Shown in pieces: positions 26,559 to 36,963 of a stretch of 64,000 bases of DNA. Location: assembly GCA_937926105.1 (NCBI GenBank), contig CALANS010000138.1, positions 1 through 64,000 on the forward strand. The letters are read 5' to 3'. Position 1 is the first letter of the stretch. The number at the start of each line of letters is the position of its first letter. Position numbers and translations under genes: made by a program. A model generated the notes under the pieces. The model was not told where the DNA came from and made no database searches. It worked only from the letters and a program-made list of their open reading frames with translations. The stretch is from an uncultured Actinomycetes bacterium (lineage in GTDB: Bacteria; Actinomycetota; Actinomycetes; Mycobacteriales; Nakamurellaceae).

Positions 26559-27794
26559 ATGGCGGGCGTGCCCTCCACCCTGCCCGACGGCGAGCCGGTG
26601 CCCGCGGACGGATCGCTCCCCGAGCAGGCGTACCGCGGCATGGACCAGCGCGGCCTGTCGGTCTACCTGCACGTGCCGTTCTGCGCCACCCGGTGCGGCT
26701 ACTGCGACTTCAACACCTATACCGCGGGGGAGCTCGGCAGCTCCGCCTCACCGGAGAGTTGGCTGGACGCGGCGCTGGCCGAGATCGACCTGGCCGCACG
26801 GGTTCTGGCCGCCTCCGGCGATCGCCGGCCGGTGCAGACGGTGTTCGTCGGCGGCGGCACCCCGTCCCTGCTGGGCGCGCAGAAGCTGATCACGCTGCTG
26901 CGCGCGGTGGACCATACGTTCGGACTGGTACCCGGCGCCGAGGTCACCACCGAGGCCAATCCGGAATCCACCGACTCCGACCTGCTGGCCGCGCTGCGCG
27001 AGGCCGGATACACCCGGGTCTCGCTGGGCATGCAGTCCATCGCGCCGCACGTGCTGGCCGTGCTGGAGCGCCGGCATACCCCGGGACGGGCCCTGCAGGC
27101 TGCCGGCTGGGCACGGGACGCCGGGTTCGAGCACGTCAGCCTGGACCTGATCTACGGCACACCGGGGGAGGCCGACACCGACTTCACCGACTCGCTGCGC
27201 GCCGCCATCGGCGCCGGGGTGGACCACGTTTCGGCGTACTCGTTGATCGTCGAGCCCGGCACCCGGCTGGCCCGCCAGGTCCGATCCGGACAGCTGGCCG
27301 CGCCGTCGGACGACGTGCTCGCCGACCGCTACGTCACCGCCGATTCGCTGCTGGACGACGCAGGGTTGTCCTGGTACGAGGTGTCCAACTGGGCGTCGTC
27401 GCCGGCGGATCGCTGCCGGCACAACCTGGCCTACTGGACCGGCGGCGACTGGTGGGGCATCGGCCCGGGGGCGCACTCGCACGTCGGCGGGGTGCGCTGG
27501 TGGAACGTCAAGCATCCGGCCCGGTATGCCGCCGCGCTGGGTGCCGGCCGATCCCCCGGGCACGCCCGGGAGGTGCTGGACGACGCCGCCCGGCGCAGCG
27601 AACGGATCCTGCTGGAGCTGCGCCTGAACTCCGGGCTGGACCTGGCGCTGCTCTCGGAGGTCGGACTGCACCAGGCCGAGCGGGAGGCCGAGGGCGGGCT
27701 GCTGGATCCGGCTGCGCTGGCCGGTGGGCGCGCGGTGCTCACCCGGTCGGGCCGGCTGCTGGCCGACGGGGTCGCGCTGCGACTGCTGGATTGA
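26559..27794 (+). CDS. hemW: Radical SAM heme chaperone HemW
   Basis: A 411-residue radical SAM protein of the HemN/HemW family. The [4Fe-4S] motif is VPFCATRCGYCDFNTY (CxxxCxxC), followed by FVGGGTPSLL and the C-terminal HemN-like domain with YEVSNWASS and HNLAYW. HemW binds heme and delivers it to membrane proteins; it is not a coproporphyrinogen oxidase, although often annotated so. The start may be ATG 26559 or GTG 26568. From memory it corresponds to Rv2388c, near hrcA/dnaJ in M. tuberculosis as well. Confidence 0.93.
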   Translation: MAGVPSTLPDGEPVPADGSLPEQAYRGMDQRGLSVYLHVPFCATRCGYCDFNTYTAGELGSSASPESWLDAALAEIDLAARVLAASGDRRPVQTVFVGGGTPSLLGAQKLITLLRAVDHTFGLVPGAEVTTEANPESTDSDLLAALREAGYTRVSLGMQSIAPHVLAVLERRHTPGRALQAAGWARDAGFEHVSLDLIYGTPGEADTDFTDSLRAAIGAGVDHVSAYSLIVEPGTRLARQVRSGQLAAPSDDVLADRYVTADSLLDDAGLSWYEVSNWASSPADRCRHNLAYWTGGDWWGIGPGAHSHVGGVRWWNVKHPARYAAALGAGRSPGHAREVLDDAARRSERILLELRLNSGLDLALLSEVGLHQAEREAEGGLLDPAALAGGRAVLTRSGRLLADGVALRLLD

Positions 27795-27816
27795 GGGCGG
27801 CCCGCTGGTTGCGGCG

Positions 27817-28122
27817 CTAGGACCGCAACTCGTCCAGGTCCAGCACCCGCAGGTGGATGATGGACCGGCCCTGCAGCGCCGCCCGCAGCGCGCGGTGCAG
27901 CCCGTCCTCCAGGTACACCTCGCCGTGCCAGGCCACCGCGTGCGGGAACAGATCGCCGTAGAACGTGGAGTCCTCGTCCAGCAAGGTGTCCAGCCGCAGT
28001 TCCCGCTTGGTGGCGGTCAGCTCGTCCAATCGCATCTGCCGCGGCGGGATCTTCGCCCAGTCTCGGGCCGACAGGCCATGGTCGGCGTACGGGCGCCCGT
28101 CACGGACATCCTTGAAGATCAT
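27817..28122 (-). CDS. Conserved actinobacterial protein, Rv2375-like
   Basis: A 101-residue protein starting MIFKDVRDGRPYADHG, with DEDSTFYGDLFPHAVAWHGE in the middle and LEDGLHRALRAALQGR near the end. I recognise this as a conserved actinobacterial protein found beside hrcA (Rv2375 in M. tuberculosis). The DGLHRAL segment is reminiscent of ParB/Srx-like nuclease-fold proteins. Automated pipelines sometimes call such proteins VapB-like, but there is no toxin gene beside it. It is divergent from hrcA across a 122-bp intergenic region. Confidence 0.78.
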   Translation of the reverse strand: MIFKDVRDGRPYADHGLSARDWAKIPPRQMRLDELTATKRELRLDTLLDEDSTFYGDLFPHAVAWHGEVYLEDGLHRALRAALQGRSIIHLRVLDLDELRS

Positions 28123-28185
28123 GGGCTGGCTTGTTCCTCCGTCACTGCCGTGAGCTCAGCGTACCCAGCGTGCGCGCCACTACAC

Positions 28186-28212
28186 TTGGCAGTGCGGGGC
28201 GGGGAGTGCTAA
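28186..28212 (+). promoter_or_regulatory. CIRCE-like HrcA operator
   Basis: TTGGCAGTG at 28186-28194, a 9-bp spacer and GAGTGCTAA at 28204-28212 match the CIRCE consensus TTAGCACTC-N9-GAGTGCTAA. The right half is perfect and the left half matches at 6 of 9. It lies 32 bp before the hrcA start, so HrcA should repress its own operon and release it on heat or folding stress. Confidence 0.82.
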
Positions 28213-28244
28213 CGCGAGCATCGGGGCGAATGGGAGGTGCGCGA

Positions 28245-29267
28245 GTGAACGCCGACGACCGACGGTTCGCCGTGCTCCGGGCCATCGTCGCCGACTATGT
28301 CGCCACCCAGGAGCCGGTCGGGTCCAAGGCGCTGGTGGATCGGCACAATCTGGCCGTGTCGTCGGCGACGATCCGCAACGACATGGCCGTGCTGGAGGAG
28401 GACGGGTACATCGCCCAGCCGCACACCAGCGCCGGGCGGGTGCCCACCGACAAGGGCTACCGACTGTTCGTGGACCGGCTCAGCCAGGTCAAGCCGATGT
28501 CGGTGGGCGAGCGGCGCGCCATTCAGCAGTTCCTGGCCGAGGGAGTGGACCTGGAGGACGTGCTGCGCCGGTCGGTGCGGCTGCTGGCCCAGATCACCCG
28601 GCAGGTTGCCGTGGTGCAGTATCCGACGCTGGCCCGGGCCAGGGTGCGGCACATCGAGGTGGTGCCGGTGGGCGGCGAGCGGCTGCTGCTGGTGGTCATC
28701 ACCGATGCGGGCCGTGTCGAACAGCGCCTGGTGGAGACCAGCGTCCCCGTCACCGACGACGCGGTGGGCACCGTGCGCACCCTGCTGGCATCCCGCGTCG
28801 TCGGCCGGCAGATGAGCGACGCGGCGGTCACGCTGGCCGACCTCGCCGACTCGTCCCCCGCGGAGCATCGGGAGGTGCTGCGCGATGTCTGCGCTGTCCT
28901 GCAGGATGCTCTGGTCGACCATCCGGAGGAACGGCTGATGCTGTCCGGCACCAGCAACATCACCGGTGCCTGGGCCGACCAGCCGGCGACCCTGCGTGGG
29001 GTGCTGGAGGCGTTGGACGAGCAGGTGACGCTGCTCAAGCTGCTGGCGGCGCTGGAGACGCCCGATGTGTTGCGGGTGTCGATCGGCGAGGAGAATGCGG
29101 ACGCGAACCTGGCCAGCTCGGCCCTGGTGTCGGCCGGGTACGGCAGTGGCGAGGTGTTGATGGGTGGGCTGGCTGTGGTCGGGCCGACCCGGATGGACTA
29201 CCCCGGAACTATGGCAGCGGTCCGCGCCGTTGCCAGATACGTCGGCGAGATCGTCGCCGGCCGGTGA
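28245..29267 (+). CDS. hrcA: Heat-inducible transcriptional repressor HrcA
   Basis: A 340-residue repressor. The N-terminal winged helix has ATQEPVGSKALVDRHNLAVS and SATIRNDMAVLEEDGYIAQP, followed by HTSAGRVPTDKGYR, a strongly conserved HrcA motif. The C-terminal GAF-like domain includes VSIGEENAD. GTG 28245 is set by GGGAGG at 28232-28237. The CIRCE-like operator just upstream implies autoregulation. It is followed by dnaJ and rsmE on the same strand, as in M. tuberculosis (Rv2374c-Rv2372c). Confidence 0.96.
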   Translation: MNADDRRFAVLRAIVADYVATQEPVGSKALVDRHNLAVSSATIRNDMAVLEEDGYIAQPHTSAGRVPTDKGYRLFVDRLSQVKPMSVGERRAIQQFLAEGVDLEDVLRRSVRLLAQITRQVAVVQYPTLARARVRHIEVVPVGGERLLLVVITDAGRVEQRLVETSVPVTDDAVGTVRTLLASRVVGRQMSDAAVTLADLADSSPAEHREVLRDVCAVLQDALVDHPEERLMLSGTSNITGAWADQPATLRGVLEALDEQVTLLKLLAALETPDVLRVSIGEENADANLASSALVSAGYGSGEVLMGGLAVVGPTRMDYPGTMAAVRAVARYVGEIVAGR

Positions 29268-29381
29268 CGATCGGCGTCGGAGCGCGGGCCGGTCGTCGGC
29301 GAGAGCCCCCGGTCCCGGGGTGCGAGCGGCGCGGACCACGATGTGAGGGGCGGGCGAAGGGGCCCGCGGGAAGGCGTACTG

Positions 29382-30536
29382 GTGCAGAGCGTGGCACGTG
29401 ACTACTACGGCATCCTGGGCGTGGCCAGGGATGCCACCCCGGACGAGATCAAGCGCGCCTACCGGCGGCTCGCCCGGGAGCTGCACCCGGACGTCAATCC
29501 GGACCCGGCCGCGCAGCAGCGGTTCAAGGATGTCACCGCCGCCTACGAGGTGCTGACCGATCCGGCCAAGCGGCAGGTCGTCGATCTGGGCGGAGATCCG
29601 CTCGCGTCCGGCGGCGGACCGGGCGGGCCGGGCATGGCCGACCCGTTCGGCGCGATGGGCCTGTCGGACATCATGGATGCGTTCTTCGGCGGCGGCCAGG
29701 CGAGCCGATCGCGTGGCCCCCGTCCCCGAGTGCGGCAGGGCGAGGACGCCCTGATCCCGGTCGAGCTGACCCTGGAGGAGTGCGCCTCCGGCGTCTCCAA
29801 GGACTTGACGGTGGACACCGCAACCCTGTGCACCGTGTGCCAGGGATCCGGCTGTACCCCCGGCACCTCCCCGATGACCTGTGAAGTCTGCCACGGCGCC
29901 GGCGAGACCCAGCAGGTGCAACGTTCGCTGCTGGGGCAGGTCATCACGTCCCGGCCGTGCCGCGTGTGCCGGGGCTTCGGCGACGTGATCCCCGACCCGT
30001 GCCGGCAGTGCAACGGGGACGGTCGGGTGCGGGCCCGGCGGACGGTGCGGGCCAACATCCCGGCCGGCGTCGGCGACGGCATCCGGGTACGGCTGTCCGG
30101 CCAGGGCGAGGTCGGTCCCGGCGGTGGCACCCCCGGCGACCTGTACGTCGAGGTGCGGGAGCTGCCGCACGAGCGGTTCACCCGGGAGGGCGTCGACCTG
30201 CACTGTACGGTGCACGTCCCGATGACGGCAGCGGCCCTGGGAGCGTCGATGGCGCTGCAGGCGCTGGACGGCATGCAGGACCTGGACATCCAGCCCGGCA
30301 CCCAGTCCGGAACCGTGGTCACCATGCGTGGGCAGGGCATGCCACAGCTGCGCGGCACCGGGCGGGGCAGCCTGTACGTGCACATCGAGGTGGTCACCCC
30401 GACCAAGGTGGATCCGGCGCAGGCCGACCTGCTGCGGCAGCTGGCCAAGATGCGCGGTGAGGAGCAGCCGGAGCTGGCGGTGCGGGCGCACGGCGGGCTG
30501 TTCAACCGGATCCGCGACTCGTTCTCCACCCGGTGA
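29382..30536 (+). CDS. dnaJ: Molecular chaperone DnaJ (type I, DnaJ2-like)
   Basis: A 384-residue Hsp40. The J domain includes DYYGILGVARDATPDEIKRA and the essential HPD in RELHPDVNPD. A short Gly-rich region precedes four zinc-binding repeats: CTVCQGSG, CEVCHGAG, CRVCRGFG and CRQCNGDG. The C-terminal substrate-binding domain ends with the usual GGLFNRIRDSF. GTG 29382 has GGGAAGG 7 nt upstream. It stimulates DnaK. The next gene, rsmE, overlaps the stop by 4 bp. Confidence 0.96.
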   Translation: MQSVARDYYGILGVARDATPDEIKRAYRRLARELHPDVNPDPAAQQRFKDVTAAYEVLTDPAKRQVVDLGGDPLASGGGPGGPGMADPFGAMGLSDIMDAFFGGGQASRSRGPRPRVRQGEDALIPVELTLEECASGVSKDLTVDTATLCTVCQGSGCTPGTSPMTCEVCHGAGETQQVQRSLLGQVITSRPCRVCRGFGDVIPDPCRQCNGDGRVRARRTVRANIPAGVGDGIRVRLSGQGEVGPGGGTPGDLYVEVRELPHERFTREGVDLHCTVHVPMTAAALGASMALQALDGMQDLDIQPGTQSGTVVTMRGQGMPQLRGTGRGSLYVHIEVVTPTKVDPAQADLLRQLAKMRGEEQPELAVRAHGGLFNRIRDSFSTR

Positions 30537-31279
30537 GTGGCGAGCCCTTCTTCTTGGTCGAGGCGGTGCCCGCGCCGGGCGAGTTCTTACTGAGCGGTGA
30601 CGAGGGCCGGCACGCGGCCACGGTGCGCCGGATGCGGCCGGGCGAGCGGGTGATACTCACCGACGGACGAGGGTGGCGGGCGTCCGCCGACGTGATGTCG
30701 ACGGCTCGTGGATCGTTGACGCTGCAGGTGTCCGAGGCGACGTTTGACCCGGAACCGACGGTGCGCGTGGTGCTGGTGCAGGCGCTGCCGAAGGGCGAAA
30801 GGTCGGAGCTTGCCGTCGATCTGGCGACCGAGGCCGGCGTCGATGAGATCGTGCCCTGGCAGTCCACGCGGTGCGTGGCACGCTGGACCGGCTCGCCGGA
30901 CAAGGCGCTGCGGGGCCGGGCGCGCTGGCAGACCGCGGCCCGCGAGGCGGCCAAGCAGTCCCGGCGTAGCCGGGTTCCGGTGGTGCGGCCGCTCGCCGAC
31001 ACCGGCCGTGTGGTCGAGTTGATCCGGGCGGCGGACAGGGCGCTGGTGCTGCACGAATCCGGTGCAGTGCCACTGGTATCGGTGACGATGCCGGCGGCGG
31101 GAGACCTGCTGCTGGTGGTGGGGCCGGAGGGCGGGATCGCGCCCGAGGAACTGGAGCTGTTCCACCGCGCCGGTGCGCAGCTGGTGCGGCTGGGCCCGGA
31201 GGTGCTGCGGACCTCGACCACCGCGGCGGTCGCCCTCGGCGCGCTGGGGGTGCTGGCCGGTCGCTGGGTCGGCCGGTAA
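30533..31279 (+). CDS. rsmE: 16S rRNA (uracil(1498)-N3)-methyltransferase
   Basis: A 248-residue SPOUT-class methyltransferase. The N-terminal PUA-like part has EGRHAATVRRMRPGERV. The knot region has LVVGPEGGIAPEELELF and LGPEVLRTSTTAAVALGAL, the signature SAM-binding loops of RsmE. It methylates U1498 of 16S rRNA on the assembled 30S subunit. The GTG start overlaps the dnaJ stop (GTGA). It is the last conserved gene of the hrcA operon. Confidence 0.95.
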   Translation: MSGEPFFLVEAVPAPGEFLLSGDEGRHAATVRRMRPGERVILTDGRGWRASADVMSTARGSLTLQVSEATFDPEPTVRVVLVQALPKGERSELAVDLATEAGVDEIVPWQSTRCVARWTGSPDKALRGRARWQTAAREAAKQSRRSRVPVVRPLADTGRVVELIRAADRALVLHESGAVPLVSVTMPAAGDLLLVVGPEGGIAPEELELFHRAGAQLVRLGPEVLRTSTTAAVALGALGVLAGRWVGR

Positions 31280-31300
31280 CCGTGCTGGCAGCATGACCGT

Positions 31301-31843
31301 GTGCCATCGCCGCAGACCCTGACCGAGATCGATCGCCGGTGCGTGGCCACCTGGGCGGCCGACTGCGCCGAGCACGTCCTGGCGCTGTTCGAGACCGAGG
31401 CGCCCGCGGACGGTCGTCCGCGCGATGCCATTGCCCGAACCCGTGCCTTCGCCCGCGGCAAGCTCGACGCGGCAGGCGAGATCCGGCGCCGCTTCGAGGC
31501 CGGGCGCGCGGCCGGCGTGGTGCGTGGTGCCGCGGCGGTGGCAGCGGCCCGGTCGGCCGCACAGGCTTCTGGGGTCGCGCACATGGGCGCGCATGCGCTG
31601 GGCGCCGCCGCCTACGCGGCGAAGGCCGCCGGACTGGCCGAGCCCGACCGGCCCGCAGCGACCGGCGACGAGATCCGGTGGCAGCTTGAGCACCTCACGC
31701 CCGAGGCGCGGGCGGCGCTGGCGCGGTTGCCGGCGCTGGGCGAGAACTCCTCGGGGCCGCTGGGCTCCGGGCTGCTGGCCACCGGTGTCCTCGCCACGGT
31801 CATCAGGACGATCCAGGCAGACCTGGCCGCACGGCCCGGGTAG
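31301..31843 (+). CDS. Putative Imm-5-like immunity-family protein
   Basis: A 180-residue Ala-rich helical protein. The start LTEIDRRCVATWAADCAEHV, the segment RPRDAIARTRAFARGK and the later AAAYAAKAAGLAEP resemble the Imm-5-like family, which pipelines call 'putative immunity protein'. GTG 31301 is chosen from the conserved start. There is no polymorphic-toxin gene beside it, so an immunity role is only a family-level suggestion. It follows rsmE by 21 bp. Confidence 0.65.
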   Translation: MPSPQTLTEIDRRCVATWAADCAEHVLALFETEAPADGRPRDAIARTRAFARGKLDAAGEIRRRFEAGRAAGVVRGAAAVAAARSAAQASGVAHMGAHALGAAAYAAKAAGLAEPDRPAATGDEIRWQLEHLTPEARAALARLPALGENSSGPLGSGLLATGVLATVIRTIQADLAARPG

Positions 31844-31868
31844 TCGGATTCCAGCCCCGAACAGTGCC

Positions 31869-32756
31869 ATGATCGGGCCCGTGCCTGCCAGCATCGTGCG
31901 TACCATGCGCTACGGCTCCGACCCGAGCCAGTTCGCCCGGCTGCACCTACCCCGGTTCGGCTCGAACCTCCCGGTCGTGGTCGTGGTGCACGGCGGGTTC
32001 TGGCGGCAGCGCTATGACGTATCGCTGGCCGACCCGCTGGCCGACGACCTGGCCCAGCACGGCTACGTGGGTGTGGCGGTGGAGTACCGCCGGGTCGGTG
32101 ACGACGGCTCCGGGGGGTGGCCGCACACCCTGGTGGATGTGGCCACGGCCGTGGACGATCTGACCGCCTCCGGTCAGTACCTGGCGCGCGGCCGGATGGA
32201 CCTCGGCCGGGTGGCTGCCGTCGGGCACTCGGCGGGCGGGCACCTGGTGGGCTGGTTGGCACACCGCGGGTCGTTACGGGACGCCACCCCCGGGCGCACC
32301 GAGCCCGGTGACGACCACTTGCCGCTGGTCGGGGTGGTGTCGCAGGCGGGCGTGCTGGATCTGGTGGGCGCCAGCGACGAGCGTCTGGGCCACGGAGCCG
32401 TGATCGACCTGATGGAGGGCTCGGCCGGATCGTTGCCGCAGCGCTACCACCACGCCTCACCGCTGGCACATGTCGGGGACGGCGCCCGGGTGATCTGCGT
32501 GCACGGCGATGCCGACGACGAGGTGCCGCTGGCCCAGTCGGAGCGGTACGTCGAAGCCGCGCTGGCGGCCGGCGACCCCGCCGAGCTGGTGACGCTGCCC
32601 GGCGTCGGACATTACGAGCTCATCGACCCGGCCCACGAAGCCTGGGCGGTGTGCCGGGAGCGGCTGGGGGCGCTGCTGGGCGTCCCAGATGATGTGGTCC
32701 CAGATCATGCGGTAGATGAGGCGGTACCAGATGATGCCGTCCCAGATGATGCCTAG
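31869..32756 (+). CDS. Alpha/beta hydrolase (BD-FAE/carboxylesterase-like)
   Basis: A 295-residue esterase-like protein. It has VVVVVHGGFWRQRYD (oxyanion loop), AAVGHSAGGHLVGW (nucleophile Ser), VHGDADDEVP (Asp) and LPGVGHYELIDP (His), a complete catalytic triad. The start is ATG 31869 or GTG 31881. The last 25 residues are a repetitive acidic tail, VPDD-type repeats encoded by the 15-bp tandem array at 32682-32753. The 3' end also holds the start of the next gene in another frame. The substrate is unknown. Confidence 0.82.
   Translation: MIGPVPASIVRTMRYGSDPSQFARLHLPRFGSNLPVVVVVHGGFWRQRYDVSLADPLADDLAQHGYVGVAVEYRRVGDDGSGGWPHTLVDVATAVDDLTASGQYLARGRMDLGRVAAVGHSAGGHLVGWLAHRGSLRDATPGRTEPGDDHLPLVGVVSQAGVLDLVGASDERLGHGAVIDLMEGSAGSLPQRYHHASPLAHVGDGARVICVHGDADDEVPLAQSERYVEAALAAGDPAELVTLPGVGHYELIDPAHEAWAVCRERLGALLGVPDDVVPDHAVDEAVPDDAVPDDA
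32682..32753. repeat. 15-bp tandem repeat array in hydrolase 3' end
   Basis: Units close to gtcccagatgatgcc occur at 32682-32696, 32697-32711, 32724-32738 and 32739-32753, with a shortened 12-bp unit at 32712-32723. All keep the hydrolase frame and give a VPDD-type acidic tail. In the other frame each agatgatg contributes possible ATG starts for the kinase-like gene that begins at 32749. Confidence 0.85.
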
Positions 32757-33279
32757 CACGCATCTACCGCGAGGGCTGGTGCTCAACGGCACCGTCGGGG
32801 CGGGTAAGACCACCGTCGCGGAGGCGATCGGGGATCTGCTCGCCGAGCGCCGCACCCCCCACGCGGTGCTGGATCTGGACTGGCTGCGGCGGTGCTGGCC
32901 GGCGCCGGGGGATGACCCGTTCAACACCGGCCTGTGCTTGCGGAACCTGGCCGCGGTCGCCGCGAATGCGAGACAGGCGGGCGCGAGTCTGCTGGTCATC
33001 GCCGGGGTGGTCGAGACCCGCGGTGAGAGGGCCAGGCTGGAGCAGTCGGCTGGCTTTCCGCTGACGGTGTGCCGACTGCTCGTCGATGCTGAGGTCGCCC
33101 GGCGGCGTCTGACGGAGCGCCACCGGCTCGACCCGGACTCCCGCGACTGGCACCTGAACCGGGTCGCTGAGCTGGATCGGATCCTGGCCGCTGCCGGGGT
33201 GGACGATGCCGTGGTGACCGTGGGAACGAACACGCCACGCCAGGTTGCCTCGGGGGTGCTGGCCGCCGTCGGCTGGTAG
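32749..33279 (+). CDS. P-loop ATPase/kinase-like protein
   Basis: A 176-residue P-loop protein. Walker A is LVLNGTVGAGKTTVAEAIG near the N-terminus. VLDLDWLRRCWP provides a lid- or substrate-like acidic motif, and RRRLTERHRLDPDSRDWH is an Arg-rich lid typical of small-molecule kinases of the AAA_33/adenylylsulfate-kinase-like group. The start ATG 32749 overlaps the hydrolase stop by 8 bp. In-frame ATGs at 32716, 32731, 32734 and 32746 lie inside the repeat array. The substrate is unknown. Confidence 0.78.
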   Translation: MPSTHLPRGLVLNGTVGAGKTTVAEAIGDLLAERRTPHAVLDLDWLRRCWPAPGDDPFNTGLCLRNLAAVAANARQAGASLLVIAGVVETRGERARLEQSAGFPLTVCRLLVDAEVARRRLTERHRLDPDSRDWHLNRVAELDRILAAAGVDDAVVTVGTNTPRQVASGVLAAVGW

Positions 33280-33328
33280 ACCGGACCCATCCGGCGGGTG
33301 CGCCGGGCGATGGGTAACGTCACCGTCT

Positions 33329-33709
33329 ATGAGCACTCCGACGCCGTCCGCCGATCCGGACTGCCTGTTCTGCAAGATCATCGCCGGCGACATTCCGGCG
33401 ACCATCGTCGCCCGCACCGACCGGATCGTCGCGTTCCGCGACATCAACCCGCAGGCGCCCACTCACGTGCTGCTGATCCCGGTCGAGCACCAGCCGGCTG
33501 CCGCCGCCACCGCCGACGCTGACCCCGCCGTGGTGGGGGAGTTGGTCGCCCTGGCCGGTGCCATCGCGCGGGACGAGGGCATTGACGAGGGCGTCGGTGG
33601 GCACGGGTACCGGTTGGTGTTCAACACCGGTCCGGACTCGGGCCAGGAGGTCTTCCACACTCACCTGCATCTGCTCGGCGGCCGGCCGTTCGGCTGGCCG
33701 CCGGGCTGA
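33329..33709 (+). CDS. HIT family nucleotide hydrolase (HINT-like)
   Basis: A 126-residue histidine-triad protein, probably a purine nucleoside phosphoramidase. It starts CLFCKIIAGDIPATIVARTD and has FRDINPQAPTHVLLIP. The triad is FHTHLHLLGGRPFGWPPG near the C-terminus (H-x-H-x-H). The N-terminal CxxC pair is as in many bacterial HINT proteins. In M. tuberculosis a HIT gene is not in this exact slot, but HIT proteins near phoH are common in bacteria. Confidence 0.92.
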   Translation: MSTPTPSADPDCLFCKIIAGDIPATIVARTDRIVAFRDINPQAPTHVLLIPVEHQPAAAATADADPAVVGELVALAGAIARDEGIDEGVGGHGYRLVFNTGPDSGQEVFHTHLHLLGGRPFGWPPG

Positions 33710-33767
33710 CCCCACCACTGGCACTCGCCGTACCCGCAGAAGGCGGCGTCGGTCCCGCCGCTGGGGG

Positions 33768-33792
33768 TAGAATCATGTGCGCGATGGTAGAA
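33768..33792 (+). promoter_or_regulatory. Possible vapBC promoter with repeated GGTAGAA
   Basis: TAGAAT at 33768-33773 makes a fair -10 element, but no good -35 is visible. GGTAGAA occurs at 33766-33772 and again at 33786-33792, a 20-bp periodicity that would suit a VapB-type operator on one face of the helix. The transcript would start about 45 nt before the vapB GTG. Confidence 0.35.
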
Positions 33793-33824
33793 CGCAGTCG
33801 GTCGCGTGGATCCGGAGGTGGGGC

Positions 33825-34091
33825 GTGCCGACCCTCAACATCAAGAATGAGCGGGTCTACCAGTTGGCGCGAGAACTCGCCGACCGGACCGGAAGCTCCA
33901 TGACCAGCATCATCGCGCAAGCGCTGGTCGAGAAGTTGGAAACACTGAACCACCAACGTGACGATGCCCGGGCCGAGCGTCTGGCTCGGATCGACCGCTT
34001 GTTGGACCAGATGGCAGCGCGATTCGGACCTGTCACAGAGGAAGATCCGACCGCGTTCCTGTACGACCAACAGACCGGGCTACCGAGATGA
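33825..34091 (+). CDS. VapB-like antitoxin
   Basis: An 88-residue antitoxin of the PSK/VapB type. The N-terminal VPTLNIKNERVYQLARELAD is a ribbon-helix-helix DNA-binding unit, and the charged C-terminal half probably wraps the toxin. GTG 33825 has GGAGG at 33813-33817. The stop overlaps the vapC start (ATGA). Like other VapBs it should repress its own promoter together with the toxin. Confidence 0.85.
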   Translation: MPTLNIKNERVYQLARELADRTGSSMTSIIAQALVEKLETLNHQRDDARAERLARIDRLLDQMAARFGPVTEEDPTAFLYDQQTGLPR

Positions 34092-34510
34092 TCGTCGAGA
34101 CCTCGGCCGTGATGGCGATGGTGCGCGGCGAGCCCGAACGGGATGAATTCCGCGCGGCGATCGTCGATGCGCCGGTGGCGCGGATGTCGGCAGCGTCGTA
34201 TCTCGAGGCGTCCGTCGTCATCGATGCGCGAGGAGACTCCGAGCTCTCGTCGGCCTACGACACCCTTCTCGAGGACCTGGGGATCAGCATCGAACCGGTC
34301 ACTCGCCCGCAAGTCGACATTGCGAGACGTGCCTACCGGCGTTATGGACGCGGATCCGACCATCCCGCGGGGCTCAACTTTGGTGACTGCTTCGGATACG
34401 CGCTGGCCAAGCACACCGGCGAGAGCCTGCTGTTCACGGGATCGGACTTCTCTCATACCGATGTTCAGCCGGCCCTCCCGGGCCGAGGTGAAATGCAACA
34501 GGGGCGGTGA
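34088..34510 (+). CDS. VapC-like PIN-domain ribonuclease toxin
   Basis: A 140-residue PIN-domain protein. Acidic active-site candidates are Glu4 in MIVETSAVMAM, Glu in SAASYLEASVVID, Asp in NFGDCFGYALAK and Asp in LLFTGSDF. The first residue is usually Asp (VDTSA), so Glu here is a conservative substitution. The toxin would cleave RNA, commonly tRNA or rRNA. It is coupled to vapB by a 4-bp overlap. The pair sits between the HIT gene and phoH and looks like an insertion into a housekeeping region. Confidence 0.87.
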   Translation: MIVETSAVMAMVRGEPERDEFRAAIVDAPVARMSAASYLEASVVIDARGDSELSSAYDTLLEDLGISIEPVTRPQVDIARRAYRRYGRGSDHPAGLNFGDCFGYALAKHTGESLLFTGSDFSHTDVQPALPGRGEMQQGR

Positions 34511-34523
34511 CGGGGGTAACCGG

Positions 34524-34529
34524 TAGAAT
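34524..34529 (+). promoter_or_regulatory. Possible -10 element for the phoH operon
   Basis: TAGAAT at 34524-34529 in the context CGGTAGAATCGCC is a fair -10 hexamer, without a convincing -35. It would give a leader of about 100 nt before the phoH GTG. The 128 bp between vapC and phoH contain no gene. Confidence 0.3.
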
Positions 34530-34638
34530 CGCCTGATACGCCGCCGGAGCACCGGCGACGACAGCGCCCGGACGGCGTTCGATCACGGCGGTCCGAGCAC
34601 GACGCCCCTCCCGGGGCAGGAAGCAGGCAGTACACCAG

Positions 34639-36959
<2,321 letters not shown>

Positions 36960-36963
<4 letters not shown>

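Noticed and set aside
27817..28122. VapB antitoxin
   Set aside because: No toxin gene is next to it, the sequence has no ribbon-helix-helix, and the position beside hrcA matches a conserved Rv2375-like gene.
28209..30491. A 760-codon open frame antisense to hrcA and dnaJ
   Set aside because: Both sense genes are well-recognised families; the antisense product is a repetitive His/Gln/Gly shadow.
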